The notes under the pieces are model-generated. The model did not search any database. It had not been told where the DNA came from and saw only the letters and a list, made by a program, of their open reading frames with translations. DNA of 64,000 bases from Nocardioides sp. SLBN-35 (GTDB taxonomy: Bacteria > Actinomycetota > Actinomycetes > Propionibacteriales > Nocardioidaceae): the NCBI RefSeq assembly GCF_006715725.1, contig NZ_VFNU01000001.1, positions 3,038,001 through 3,102,000 on the forward strand. Reading direction: 5' to 3'. Shown here piece after piece: positions 31,541 to 38,693 of this stretch (positions within the stretch are counted from its first letter, which is position 1; each line of letters opens with the position of its first letter). A program made the position numbers and the translations under genes.

Positions 31541-32505
31541 TCGGCGACGGGCGCCGGCTCGCTCCGGAACCGGTTGGGGCGACCGGCGATGCCGAGCGCG
31601 CGCCAGACCCGGCGCGAGACCGGGTTCATCAGGCCGGTTGCCTCGGCGAGCATCCGCACGTCGCCGAACATGTCGCGCAGGAACTTCCGCGACTCCGGGC
31701 TCTCCCACCAGACCTCGCGGGCGACCTCGCGCGGGATGCCCATGTCGCGGATCGCCTTCGGGCCCGGTACGACGATCGCGTCGCACAGCACGCGCATCAG
31801 GATCGGGGTCAGCACCGAGGCGACCCCGCGCTGAACGACGTTGAGGCGGGGTGCGCGGTGCTCGAGGAACTGGTGGGCGAAGCCGATGTGGCGGGCCTCC
31901 TCGGCGACGTGGATCTGGCTGATCCGCTCGAGGAGGGGGTGCATCGGGGCACCGGAGCGCAGCATCACCTTCTGCACGTGGTCGATCGGCTCCTCACCAC
32001 CGAGCACGCCGACGAAGAAGACGAACGGCAGGTGCTTGGCGGCCAGCGGGAGGAAGGGACCGAGGGCGCGGAACAGGCTGTGCGCGCCGGGGACGTCCAG
32101 GCCGGTCCGGTTCACGAACTCCTGGAACATCTGGGTGTGGTGGCACTCCTCGGTCGCCTCGTGCGTGGAGTAGCGGAACTCGGCGCGGCCGTTGGGCAGG
32201 TCGAGGCAGTACATCATCAGCCCGGCGATGAGCACCTGCTCGAACTGCAGCCCGACCTTGACCACGTTCGTCTGGCGGTAGAACCCGACCTCGATCTGCC
32301 GTTCGCGCGGCAGCCCGCGGTACCAGGAAGTCCGCCCCAAGGGGTCGACGTCGGGCAGGATCCAGCGCGGGTCCTGCGGGTCGATGACGTACGCCGGGTC
32401 GTCCCACGCGATGTCGACGAAGGCGTCGAAATGATGCTCGACCGACGCCTCGGACAAGGTCCGGAGCTGGTCCTGGTAGCTGATCGTGTCCACGCCCGTA
32501 GCCAT
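31537..32505 (-). CDS. AurF-like diiron oxygenase
   Basis: 322 aa. The ligand set of the p-aminobenzoate N-oxygenase AurF is present in order: E89 (FEQ), E120-x-x-H123 (EECHH), E173, H200, E204 and H207 (HVAEEARH), with the H-x3-E-x2-H spacing identical to AurF. Members oxidise arylamines or other substrates using a carboxylate- and histidine-bridged diiron centre. The substrate here is unknown and no biosynthetic cluster is adjacent. A leaderless promoter and an inverted repeat lie just upstream. The N-terminus is soluble, without a signal peptide. Confidence 0.85.
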   Translation of the reverse strand: MATGVDTISYQDQLRTLSEASVEHHFDAFVDIAWDDPAYVIDPQDPRWILPDVDPLGRTSWYRGLPRERQIEVGFYRQTNVVKVGLQFEQVLIAGLMMYCLDLPNGRAEFRYSTHEATEECHHTQMFQEFVNRTGLDVPGAHSLFRALGPFLPLAAKHLPFVFFVGVLGGEEPIDHVQKVMLRSGAPMHPLLERISQIHVAEEARHIGFAHQFLEHRAPRLNVVQRGVASVLTPILMRVLCDAIVVPGPKAIRDMGIPREVAREVWWESPESRKFLRDMFGDVRMLAEATGLMNPVSRRVWRALGIAGRPNRFRSEPAPVAD

Positions 32506-32511
32506 ACCTAC

Positions 32512-32537
32512 ATGCTACTCGCGGTAACACCTACCGC
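32512..32537 (-). promoter_or_regulatory. Promoter and inverted-repeat operator of the AurF-like gene
   Basis: TAGCAT (reverse complement at 32512-32517) lies 6 nt before the ATG. Directly upstream, GCGGTA/TACCGC forms a perfect 6-bp inverted repeat with a 5-nt centre (32521-32537). A dyad at the edge of the -10 region is well placed for repression, but no dedicated regulator is adjacent. Confidence 0.5.
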
Positions 32538-32546
32538 AAGGGAGCC

Positions 32547-32666
32547 CCGCCAGTTTCACCGGTCGACCGGTGAAACTGGCGGACCGGGACGACGAAACTG
32601 GCGCCTGGACGAGGATGCTTCCTCGTCCTAGCGGGAGTTTCACCGGTCGGCCGGTGAAACTCCCGC
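32547..32666. repeat. REP-like cluster of perfect palindromes
   Basis: Three hairpins stand in tandem. The first, 32547-32582, is a perfect 36-bp palindrome centred on GTCGAC. The second is an 8-bp stem GGACGAGG/CCTCGTCC with loop ATGCTT (32607-32628). The third, 32631-32666, has a 16-bp perfect stem and loop TCGG. The two large ones share the core GTTTCACCGG/CCGGTGAAAC but have different compensating ends (CCGCCA versus GCGGGA). A stray half copy GAAACTGGCG is at 32594-32603. The cluster lies downstream of the SDR gene and fits a REP/BIME element or a bidirectional transcription barrier. Confidence 0.8.
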
Positions 32667-32676
32667 CCCGGCGCGC

Positions 32677-33474
32677 TCAGAAGTGGGTGCCGCCGTCGAC
32701 GCGCACCTCGGTGCCGGTGACGAAGGCGCCGTCGTCGCTGGCGAGCATCGCCACGACTCCGGCGACCGTCTCCGGGCCGGCGAAGCCGTGGCCGAGGGCG
32801 GGGGCGAGCTTCATGAACAGGCTCATGTCGGCGTCCGCCGGGAGGCCGGGGCCGGCGCTCTGCTTGCTGGCGCCGCTGCCGTCGGTCATGCCCGAGGAGA
32901 TCGAGCCGGGCTGGACGGAGTTGAAGCGGATGCCGGCGCCGGCGTACTCGGCGGCGAGCGCGTGGGTCATCGACTGGATGCCGCCCTTGCTGGCGGCGTA
33001 CGCCGCCATGTAGGGGTGGGCGAACATCGCCGAGGTGGAGCTGAAGTTCACCACGGCAGCGCCGTTGCCCTCGCGCAGCGCGGGGATCGTCTCGCGGATG
33101 ACGAGGAAGGTGCCGACCAGGTTGATCCGGAGCACCTGCTCGAACGACTCGAGCGTGGTCTCGTGGGTGTGGCCCGAGCGCAGGATGCCGGCGGCGTTGA
33201 CGACCACATCCAGGCCGCCGAGGGCCGCGACGGCGCCCGCGACACCCGCCTTGACCGACTCCTCGTCGGCGATGTCCATGACGACGGTGGCCAGCCGGCC
33301 GGCCGCGTCGCCGTCCAGCGCGCCCGCCCTGGTGACGGTGTCGGCGAGACCGGCCTCGCTCACGTCGGCGGCCATGACACTGCCGCCCTCGGCCAGCATG
33401 CGCAGCACGGTGGCCTGCCCGATGCCCGAGCCGCCGCCGGTGACCAGAGCCCGGCGTCCCTCGTAACGGTTCAT
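32677..33474 (-). CDS. SDR-family oxidoreductase
   Basis: 265 aa classical SDR. TGGGSGIG at about 12-19, NAAG, catalytic serine and YxxxK in NFSSTSAMFAHPYMAAYAASKGG, and the C-terminal VTGTEVRVDGG are all present. The substrate is unknown. It is divergent from a TetR regulator, with two near-identical operator-like sites between them, so it is the likely repressor target. A GAGAGGAC ribosome site precedes the ATG. The REP-like cluster follows its stop by 10 bp. Confidence 0.88.
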   Translation of the reverse strand: MNRYEGRRALVTGGGSGIGQATVLRMLAEGGSVMAADVSEAGLADTVTRAGALDGDAAGRLATVVMDIADEESVKAGVAGAVAALGGLDVVVNAAGILRSGHTHETTLESFEQVLRINLVGTFLVIRETIPALREGNGAAVVNFSSTSAMFAHPYMAAYAASKGGIQSMTHALAAEYAGAGIRFNSVQPGSISSGMTDGSGASKQSAGPGLPADADMSLFMKLAPALGHGFAGPETVAGVVAMLASDDGAFVTGTEVRVDGGTHF

Positions 33475-33524
33475 CTCGATGTCCTCTCGATCGTCGCGAT
33501 GGCTTCGGTGTCATCGCGATCCGT

Positions 33525-33557
33525 TGGCACAACGTGCCACAGCGGCACAATATGCCC
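33525..33557. promoter_or_regulatory. Tandem TetR-type operators
   Basis: Two 15-bp sites, TGGCACAACGTGCCA (33525-33539, perfect dyad) and CGGCACAATATGCCC (33543-33557), share GGCACAA-N2-TGCC and are spaced 18 bp apart. A GGCAC half-site follows at 33563. They lie between the SDR gene and the divergent TetR gene and probably bind that TetR. Confidence 0.7.
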
Positions 33558-33589
33558 GGATCGGCACGAAGATCGGTACGCTCGTCCCC

Positions 33590-34192
33590 GTGAGCGAGAC
33601 AGCGGGCCTGACCGAGCGTCGCCGGGCGGCGACCCGGCTCGAGATCGCCCGCGTCGCAGCCCGCCTGTTCACCGAGCACGGCGCCGCCGGTACGACGGCC
33701 GAGGCGATCGCCGCCGCTGCCGGGATCGGGCTGCGCACGTTCTACCGCTACAGCCGGACCAAGGAGGACGCGGTCGCGCCGCTGCTCACCGTCGGCGGTG
33801 ACGCCTGGCGGGCCCGGCTGGCCGCGACCGAGCCGGGGGCGCCGCTGATCCCGGCCGTCGAGGCGGCGATCCGGGACTCCCTCGGCGCGAGCGACGACGC
33901 GACCGTAGCCGACCTGCCATCGGTGCGCGGGCTGCTGCGTGCGGCCGCGGACGACCCCGACCTGGCGGCGGTCTGGTACCGGGTCAACCGGGACTCCGAG
34001 GCCCGGCTGCTGCCCGTGCTGGCGACGATCGCGCCCACCGCCGACCCGCTCGAGCTGAGGCTCGTGGCGGCGGCGGCGACGGACGCGATCCGGGTGTCCC
34101 TGGAGCACTGGGCGCGGGGCCAGAGCCCTGAGGCACCGGTCGAGCTGGCCGTCCGGTGCCTGCGCGCGCTCACGCGCGGGCTGGCGTCCTGA
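33590..34192 (+). CDS. TetR-family transcriptional regulator
   Basis: 200 aa. The N-terminal HTH (RLEIARVAARLFTEHGAAGTTAEAIAAAAGIGLRTFYRYSRTKEDAV, about 13-56) is followed by a ligand-binding helical domain. The GTG at 33590 is chosen because a TACGCT -10 ends 7 nt before it and because the 37 codons upstream of it carry the operators. It probably represses itself and the divergent SDR gene. Its last 23 bp overlap the convergent permease gene. Confidence 0.88.
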   Translation: MSETAGLTERRRAATRLEIARVAARLFTEHGAAGTTAEAIAAAAGIGLRTFYRYSRTKEDAVAPLLTVGGDAWRARLAATEPGAPLIPAVEAAIRDSLGASDDATVADLPSVRGLLRAAADDPDLAAVWYRVNRDSEARLLPVLATIAPTADPLELRLVAAAATDAIRVSLEHWARGQSPEAPVELAVRCLRALTRGLAS

Positions 34193-35498
34193 CGTCGAGG
34201 ACCCGCTCGATCACCAGGTAGGCGACCAGGCCGACGACCAGGCCCACGACGGCGTCGGACAGGAAGTCCGCGGAGTAGTGGACGATGACAGCAGCACCGG
34301 CGCCGATGGCCCAGGCCAGGAACGCGGTGATCCGCACCGGCGACTCCGCGCGGCCGTCGAGGCGGCCCCGGAGCAGGACCTGGTCGGCGATGAGGACGGC
34401 GCCGAGAGGCGGCACCAGGACGCCGAGGAACGCCAGCCAGCTGACGAAGTGGTGCCAGGCGCCGGCCAGTGCGACGACGATGCCGAGCACGCCGAGCACG
34501 AGGGTGAGCAGCCTCATGGTCGAGCGGGTCAGGTGCGACCAGCCGAGGGCTCCGTTGTAGAGGCAGTGGGTGCAGACCGAACCGAGGTTGATCAGCACGA
34601 ACACGACGACGAATGCGTTGAGCAGGACGTTGTCCTCGCCGGTGAGGATCGGGGTGAAGTCGCCGCCGACCGCGCCGGCGTTGGCGATCGCGCCGGCGGC
34701 GACCAGGACGCCGCCGCTGAGCTGGGCGACCAGGCTGGCGATCGGGAACGCGGTGACGGTGGCGAGCACCGCCTCGCGGCCGTTGCGCGACCAGCGGGTG
34801 AAGTCGGCGGTCATCGTGCCCGAGTCGGCGAAGGTCGCCATGATCGAGGTGACCGCGACGCCGAAGGTCATCGCTCCCCCGCCGACCCCGGCATAGCTGG
34901 TGACCTGCGAGAAGTCGGCGGTGCTGGCGGCCACCACGATCGCGATGACGACCGCGACGATGAACAACGGGGCCGCGATCGCGCCGAGCCACGAGAGCGC
35001 CTTGATGCCGACGTACGTCACGGCGATGAAGGCGGTGCCGGCGACGAGGACGACGAGGGTCTCGTTCCAGCCGAAGGCCTGGTTGAGGCTCGCGCCGGTC
35101 GCGCCGGTGTTGAACGCGAACCAGCCGACGACCACGGTCGCGAGGAAGCCGGAGGCGATGGCGTACCCGAGGGTGCCGAAGGTCTCGGTGGCCTGCAGCG
35201 CGAAGCTCTTGCCGGTCTGGCCGGCGCGGTAGCTGAGCAGGCTGACGTAGACGAACATGATCGCGTTGGCGACCAGGATCGCGGCCACGCCCTGCCAGAA
35301 GCCGAGGAGCGCGACGACGAGTCCGCCGGGGATGGCGTTGGTCAGGATCATCGGGAAGCCGAACCACACGGCCGAGACCGTCAGGAGCGACTTGCGGTGC
35401 GTCGCGGGGACCGGGCTGTGCTCGAACTCGGACTCGAGCTCGCGCCCGGGCGTCTGGTCCCGGTCGGTTCCGGACGGGGTTCCCGTGGAGGTCGTCAT
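34170..35498 (-). CDS. NCS1-family cytosine/purine/allantoin permease
   Basis: 442 aa with about 12 transmembrane helices and a hydrophilic N-terminal tail. The conserved NCS1 pattern is seen in WFGFPMILTNAIPGGLVVALLGFWQG and GWFAFNTGATGASLN. It is closer to CodB-type cytosine permeases than to hydantoin carriers, but no deaminase or hydantoinase is adjacent, so the substrate stays open. The ATG at 35498 is used because the frame upstream contains the two regulator binding sites. It is probably controlled by the GntR protein encoded just upstream. Confidence 0.82.
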   Translation of the reverse strand: MTTSTGTPSGTDRDQTPGRELESEFEHSPVPATHRKSLLTVSAVWFGFPMILTNAIPGGLVVALLGFWQGVAAILVANAIMFVYVSLLSYRAGQTGKSFALQATETFGTLGYAIASGFLATVVVGWFAFNTGATGASLNQAFGWNETLVVLVAGTAFIAVTYVGIKALSWLGAIAAPLFIVAVVIAIVVAASTADFSQVTSYAGVGGGAMTFGVAVTSIMATFADSGTMTADFTRWSRNGREAVLATVTAFPIASLVAQLSGGVLVAAGAIANAGAVGGDFTPILTGEDNVLLNAFVVVFVLINLGSVCTHCLYNGALGWSHLTRSTMRLLTLVLGVLGIVVALAGAWHHFVSWLAFLGVLVPPLGAVLIADQVLLRGRLDGRAESPVRITAFLAWAIGAGAAVIVHYSADFLSDAVVGLVVGLVAYLVIERVLDVRTPARA

Positions 35499-35541
35499 CG
35501 GCAGGGCTCTCTGCTGGGCCGGGCAGCGAGCACCCGGAGAT

Positions 35542-35605
35542 TGGTATGCCATCGAGCGGCGTACGACGACGCGCGCGGTCGCAGTTGCTCGCGATTGGTA
35601 TACCA
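35542..35605. promoter_or_regulatory. Two GntR-type operators TGGTATRCCA
   Basis: TGGTATGCCA (35542-35551) and the perfect palindrome TGGTATACCA (35596-35605) lie 54 bp apart between the GntR gene and the permease start, each in the context ATTGGTATRCCAT. They match the classic TNGTNNNACNA operator of FadR/FCD-type GntR repressors. Confidence 0.75.
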
Positions 35606-35656
35606 TTACGGGCGGGGCCGATGGAACCCCTGTCCGCCCAGCGGGTCGAGCAGCGC

Positions 35657-36364
35657 TCAGCCGGTCGACTCGACCCCTACCGCACCGCCGAGGAGCGGGT
35701 CGTCGTCGCGCCAGGTCGGGTCGTCGAGGTAGCGGATGTTGCCCATGTGGGCCAGGATCAGCGTGCTCACCCGCGCGACGTCGCGTTCCGCGATCGCGTC
35801 GTAGAGCGCCTGGTGCTCCTCGGCGACGCCGTCGACGTCCTCGTGCTGGAGCAGCAGCCAGCGGATCCGGCTCTTGAGCAAGCCGCCGATCTCGTGGAGC
35901 AGGTCGTTGCCGGCGAGCATGGTGACCTGCTCGTGGAAGTCCGCCGCCGCCCGCCGGGCCAGGGCCGCGTCGTTGCGGCGTACGGCCTCGTGCTCGGTGT
36001 CGAGCACGTCGCGCAGCCGGGCCAGGCCGTCGCGGGTACGTCGGTTGGCGGCCAGGCGGAAGGTCAGCACCTCGAGGGCCGAGCGAACCTCGTTGAGGTC
36101 GGCGACGTCGGCGGGCGAGAACTCGCGCACGATCGCCCAGGTGCGGGGCCGGGGCGTCACGAGGCCCTCGCCCACCAGGGTCTTGAGCGCGTCGCGCACC
36201 GGCACGCGGCTCACGCCGAGCTCGTCGGCGAGGTCGCGCTCGACCAGCTTGCTGCCCGGCGAGCGGGTGCCGTCGAGGATCTGGTCGCGGATCGCCGCGG
36301 CGACCCGGTCCGCCTCCGACTCGAAGTCCGTGCTGTCGTGGGTGCTGCCCCCCATGGAGGTCAT
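35657..36364 (-). CDS. GntR-family regulator with FCD domain
   Basis: 235 aa. An N-terminal winged helix (AAIRDQILDGTRSPGSKLVERDLADELGVSRVPVRDALKTLVGEGLV) is followed by an all-helical FCD domain with metal-type residues in LNEVRSALE, AADFHEQV and HQALYDAI. Such regulators sense small carboxylates or sugars acids. The ATG at 36364 overlaps the stop of the oxidoreductase gene; an ATG at 36355 is an alternative. Operators with the expected consensus stand just downstream, in front of the permease gene. Confidence 0.85.
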   Translation of the reverse strand: MTSMGGSTHDSTDFESEADRVAAAIRDQILDGTRSPGSKLVERDLADELGVSRVPVRDALKTLVGEGLVTPRPRTWAIVREFSPADVADLNEVRSALEVLTFRLAANRRTRDGLARLRDVLDTEHEAVRRNDAALARRAAADFHEQVTMLAGNDLLHEIGGLLKSRIRWLLLQHEDVDGVAEEHQALYDAIAERDVARVSTLILAHMGNIRYLDDPTWRDDDPLLGGAVGVESTG

Positions 36365-37377
36365 TCTCCGACCTTCACCAGCAGCTTGCCGAAGTTGCGC
36401 CCGACGAGCAGTCCGCGGAACGCCTCGGGCGTGCTCTCCAGGCCTTCGACGACGTCCTCGCGGTAGCGGACCCTCCCGTCGCGGACCCACGCGGTCATGT
36501 CGCGCTGGAAGGCCTCGGTCAGGGTCGGCTCGAACTCGCTCTGGATGAAGCCGCGGATCGTCAGGCTCAAGGTGAGCACCCGGGCCATGAACCCCGGCAG
36601 CCGGTCCGGACCGGCCGGCGCCTCAGTCGCGTTGTAGTTGGCGACCAGCCCGCAGACCGGGATCCGGGCGTAGAGGTTGAGCCTCCGGGCGACCTCGTCG
36701 GCGACCATGCCGCCGACGTTCTCGAAGTAGACGTCGATGCCGTCCGGCGTGGCCGCGGCCAGGTCCTCGCGGAAGGTCGGCGAGCGGTGGTCCAGGGCGA
36801 CGTCGAAGCCGAACTCCTCGGTGAGCGCGCGGACCTTCTCCGCTCCCCCGGCGATACCGACGGAGCGGGCGCCCTTGAGCTGGGCGATCTGGCCGACGGC
36901 CGAGCCGACCGGCCCGGTCGCGGCCGCCACGACCACGGTCTCGCCCGGCTGCGGGCGGCCGATCTCCAGCAGTCCGGCGTAGGCCGTGAAGCCGGGCATC
37001 CCGAGCACGCCCAGTGCCGTGGACACCGGGGCGGCCTCAGGGTCGAGCCGGCGCGTGTGGCGGGCGTCGGCGACGGCGTACGTCTGCCAGCCGGTGTAGG
37101 CCAGCACGATGTCGCCCACGGCCCGACGCTCGGAGCGACTCTCGACGACCTCGCAGACGGTCTGGCCGACCATGACGCCGCCGACCGGCACCGGCTCGGC
37201 GTACGACTTCGCCGCGCTCATCCGGCCCCGCATGTAGGGGTCCAGCGAGAGGTAGATCGTCCGCAGCAGGACCTGTCCGTCGGCGAGTGCGGGGAGGTCC
37301 TCGGTGACGAAGGCGAAGTCGTCGTCGGTGGGCTCGCCCACGGGGCGCGCGGCGAGCCGGATCTGGGTGGTCTGCAC
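36361..37377 (-). CDS. NADP-dependent oxidoreductase, MDR family (CurA/PTGR-like)
   Basis: 338 aa zinc-independent medium-chain reductase. The leukotriene B4 dehydrogenase-like blocks are LSLDPYMRGRM near the N-terminus, GMPGFTAYAGLLEIGRPQPGETVVVAAATGPVGSAVGQIAQLKGA (nucleotide site AxxGxxG) and DVYFENVGG. It reduces alpha,beta-unsaturated carbonyls or similar. The GTG start lies 6 nt after TAGGTT, whose TAG is also the stop of the upstream XRE gene. The GntR gene overlaps its end, so the two may be co-transcribed. Confidence 0.87.
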   Translation of the reverse strand: MQTTQIRLAARPVGEPTDDDFAFVTEDLPALADGQVLLRTIYLSLDPYMRGRMSAAKSYAEPVPVGGVMVGQTVCEVVESRSERRAVGDIVLAYTGWQTYAVADARHTRRLDPEAAPVSTALGVLGMPGFTAYAGLLEIGRPQPGETVVVAAATGPVGSAVGQIAQLKGARSVGIAGGAEKVRALTEEFGFDVALDHRSPTFREDLAAATPDGIDVYFENVGGMVADEVARRLNLYARIPVCGLVANYNATEAPAGPDRLPGFMARVLTLSLTIRGFIQSEFEPTLTEAFQRDMTAWVRDGRVRYREDVVEGLESTPEAFRGLLVGRNFGKLLVKVGE

Positions 37378-37383
37378 GGACCG

Positions 37384-37389
37384 AACCTA
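37384..37389 (-). promoter_or_regulatory. -10 hexamer TAGGTT overlapping the XRE stop codon
   Basis: TAGGTT on the minus strand is followed by 6 nt and the oxidoreductase GTG. TAG (37387-37389) is the stop codon of the XRE gene upstream, the same economy as at gcvH. Confidence 0.5.
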
Positions 37390-38163
37390 TCTCCCGAAGA
37401 GCGCGCGGGTCGTCTCGTCGGCGGGCAGGAAGGTCTCGAGTCGCAGCCCCTCGAGGGCGACGTCGGTGGCGGTGGTCAGCTGGGCGGAGGTGCTGAACAG
37501 CCGCAGCACGCCGTCGCCGGTGCGCAGCCGCAGGCTCAGCACCGGCCCGAGCGTCGGGTCGAGGCGAGGCGTGCCGCCGTGCAGCCGGACGATCTCGGCG
37601 ACCAGCTCGTGGTGGCGCGGGTCGTGGGTGCGCGCTGCGCGGCTGAGCGCCTGGTGGTGCAGGTGGCCGGCCCACTCGTCGAGGTTCTCGATCCGCGGGG
37701 CGAGACCACCCGGGTGCAGGCACAGCCGGACCACGTTGACCGGCGGCTCCAGCAGCTCCGGCGCGCAGTCGGCCAGCAGGACACCGATCGCGGCGTTCGC
37801 GTCGACCACGTCCCAGTGGTCGTCGAGGAGCACCGCGGGGTACGGCAGGTGGGCGTCGAGCAGGCTGCGCAGCCCGTCCATCACGACGGCGAGCGACCCG
37901 TCGTCGAGCGACTGCTCCGAGTAGCGCGGGGCGTAGCCCGCCGCCAGCAGCAGCCGGTTGCGCTCGCGCAGCGGCACCTCCAGGTTGTCGGCCAGGTGCA
38001 GGATCATCTCCGGTGTCGGGTGCGCCCGCCCGGTCTCGACCCGGCTGAGGTGACGGGTCGACACGGTCGAGAGGTTCGACAGCTCCTGCTGGCTGAACCG
38101 ACGCCGCTCGCGCCACGAGCGAAGCATCGGGCCCACCTGCGGGCTCTCCACGAGCGTGGTCAT
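37387..38163 (-). CDS. XRE-family regulator with MmyB-like ligand domain
   Basis: 258 aa. An N-terminal HTH (LRSWRERRRFSQQELSNLSTVSTRHLSRVETGRAHPTPEMILHLADNL, about 14-62) is joined to an MmyB-like C-terminal domain (LLLDDHWDVVDANAAIGVLL ... LRLCLHPGGLAPRIENLDEWAGHL) thought to bind a fatty acid-like ligand. A TAGGGT hexamer lies 6 nt before the ATG, and a long inverted repeat covers the -35 region, which suggests autoregulation. It is divergent from a small SnoaL-like gene that is its likely target. Confidence 0.87.
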   Translation of the reverse strand: MTTLVESPQVGPMLRSWRERRRFSQQELSNLSTVSTRHLSRVETGRAHPTPEMILHLADNLEVPLRERNRLLLAAGYAPRYSEQSLDDGSLAVVMDGLRSLLDAHLPYPAVLLDDHWDVVDANAAIGVLLADCAPELLEPPVNVVRLCLHPGGLAPRIENLDEWAGHLHHQALSRAARTHDPRHHELVAEIVRLHGGTPRLDPTLGPVLSLRLRTGDGVLRLFSTSAQLTTATDVALEGLRLETFLPADETTRALFGR

Positions 38164-38169
38164 GGCCCC

Positions 38170-38175
38170 ACCCTA
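38170..38175 (-). promoter_or_regulatory. -10 hexamer TAGGGT of the XRE gene
   Basis: TAGGGT on the minus strand, 6-nt gap, then ATG at 38163; no ribosome site is needed if the transcript is leaderless. Confidence 0.55.
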
Positions 38176-38195
38176 GGCAGCGCCTGGCGCAGGTC

Positions 38196-38216
38196 CCATG
38201 ACCTCGCAGGTCATGG
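38196..38216. promoter_or_regulatory. Inverted-repeat operator between XRE regulator and SnoaL gene
   Basis: A perfect dyad with 9-bp arms CCATGACCT/AGGTCATGG around CGC lies at the -35 position of the XRE promoter and 71 bp before the SnoaL start. Confidence 0.65.
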
Positions 38217-38287
38217 CCACGCTCCCCCGTTCGGGCGACGGTGGTGCCCGTCCACCACCACGGAACACCCACCGAACGGAGCAGACC

Positions 38288-38638
38288 ATGAACCACCTCG
38301 TCGACGCCTACCTCGCCACCTGGAACGCCGGGCCCGCCGATCGCGACCGGTTGCTCGCCGAGCACTTCGCCCCCGACGTCAGCTACACCGACCCGCTGGC
38401 ACAGGTCAGCGGGCACGCCGGCCTGCACGCTCTGGTCGACGGCGTCCAGGCACAGTTCCCGGGCTTCGTGTTCACGCCCGTCGGCGCCGTCGACGGCCAC
38501 CACGACCGGATCCGGTTCCAGTGGGGCCTGGGGCCCGAGGGCGCCGATCCGGTCGTCGTCGGGTTCGACGTCGTCGTACTCGCCGAGGACGGACGGATCC
38601 GCGACGTGCACGGTTTCCTCGACAAGGTGCCCGGGTGA
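38288..38638 (+). CDS. SnoaL-like (NTF2 fold) small protein
   Basis: 116 aa. LVDAYLATWNAGPADRDRLLAEHFAPDVSYTDPLAQVSGHAGLHALVDGVQAQFPG is the typical start of a SnoaL-like cone-barrel domain. These include polyketide cyclases, isomerases and many proteins of unknown role. The ATG at 38288 follows CGGAGCAGACC, which supplies a ribosome site; a longer in-frame start at 38198 lies inside the operator and is rejected. It is probably regulated by the divergent XRE protein. Confidence 0.8.
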   Translation: MNHLVDAYLATWNAGPADRDRLLAEHFAPDVSYTDPLAQVSGHAGLHALVDGVQAQFPGFVFTPVGAVDGHHDRIRFQWGLGPEGADPVVVGFDVVVLAEDGRIRDVHGFLDKVPG

Positions 38639-38693
38639 ACACCAGGCGGGCGCTGCGGACGCGTCCCGGCCGCCACCACCGGCTCGTCGCGCC

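Noticed and set aside
32547..32666. Palindrome cluster considered as a CRISPR remnant or attachment site
   Set aside because: There is no regular spacer array, no integrase and no cas gene; perfect hairpins with compensating changes fit a REP-like element better.
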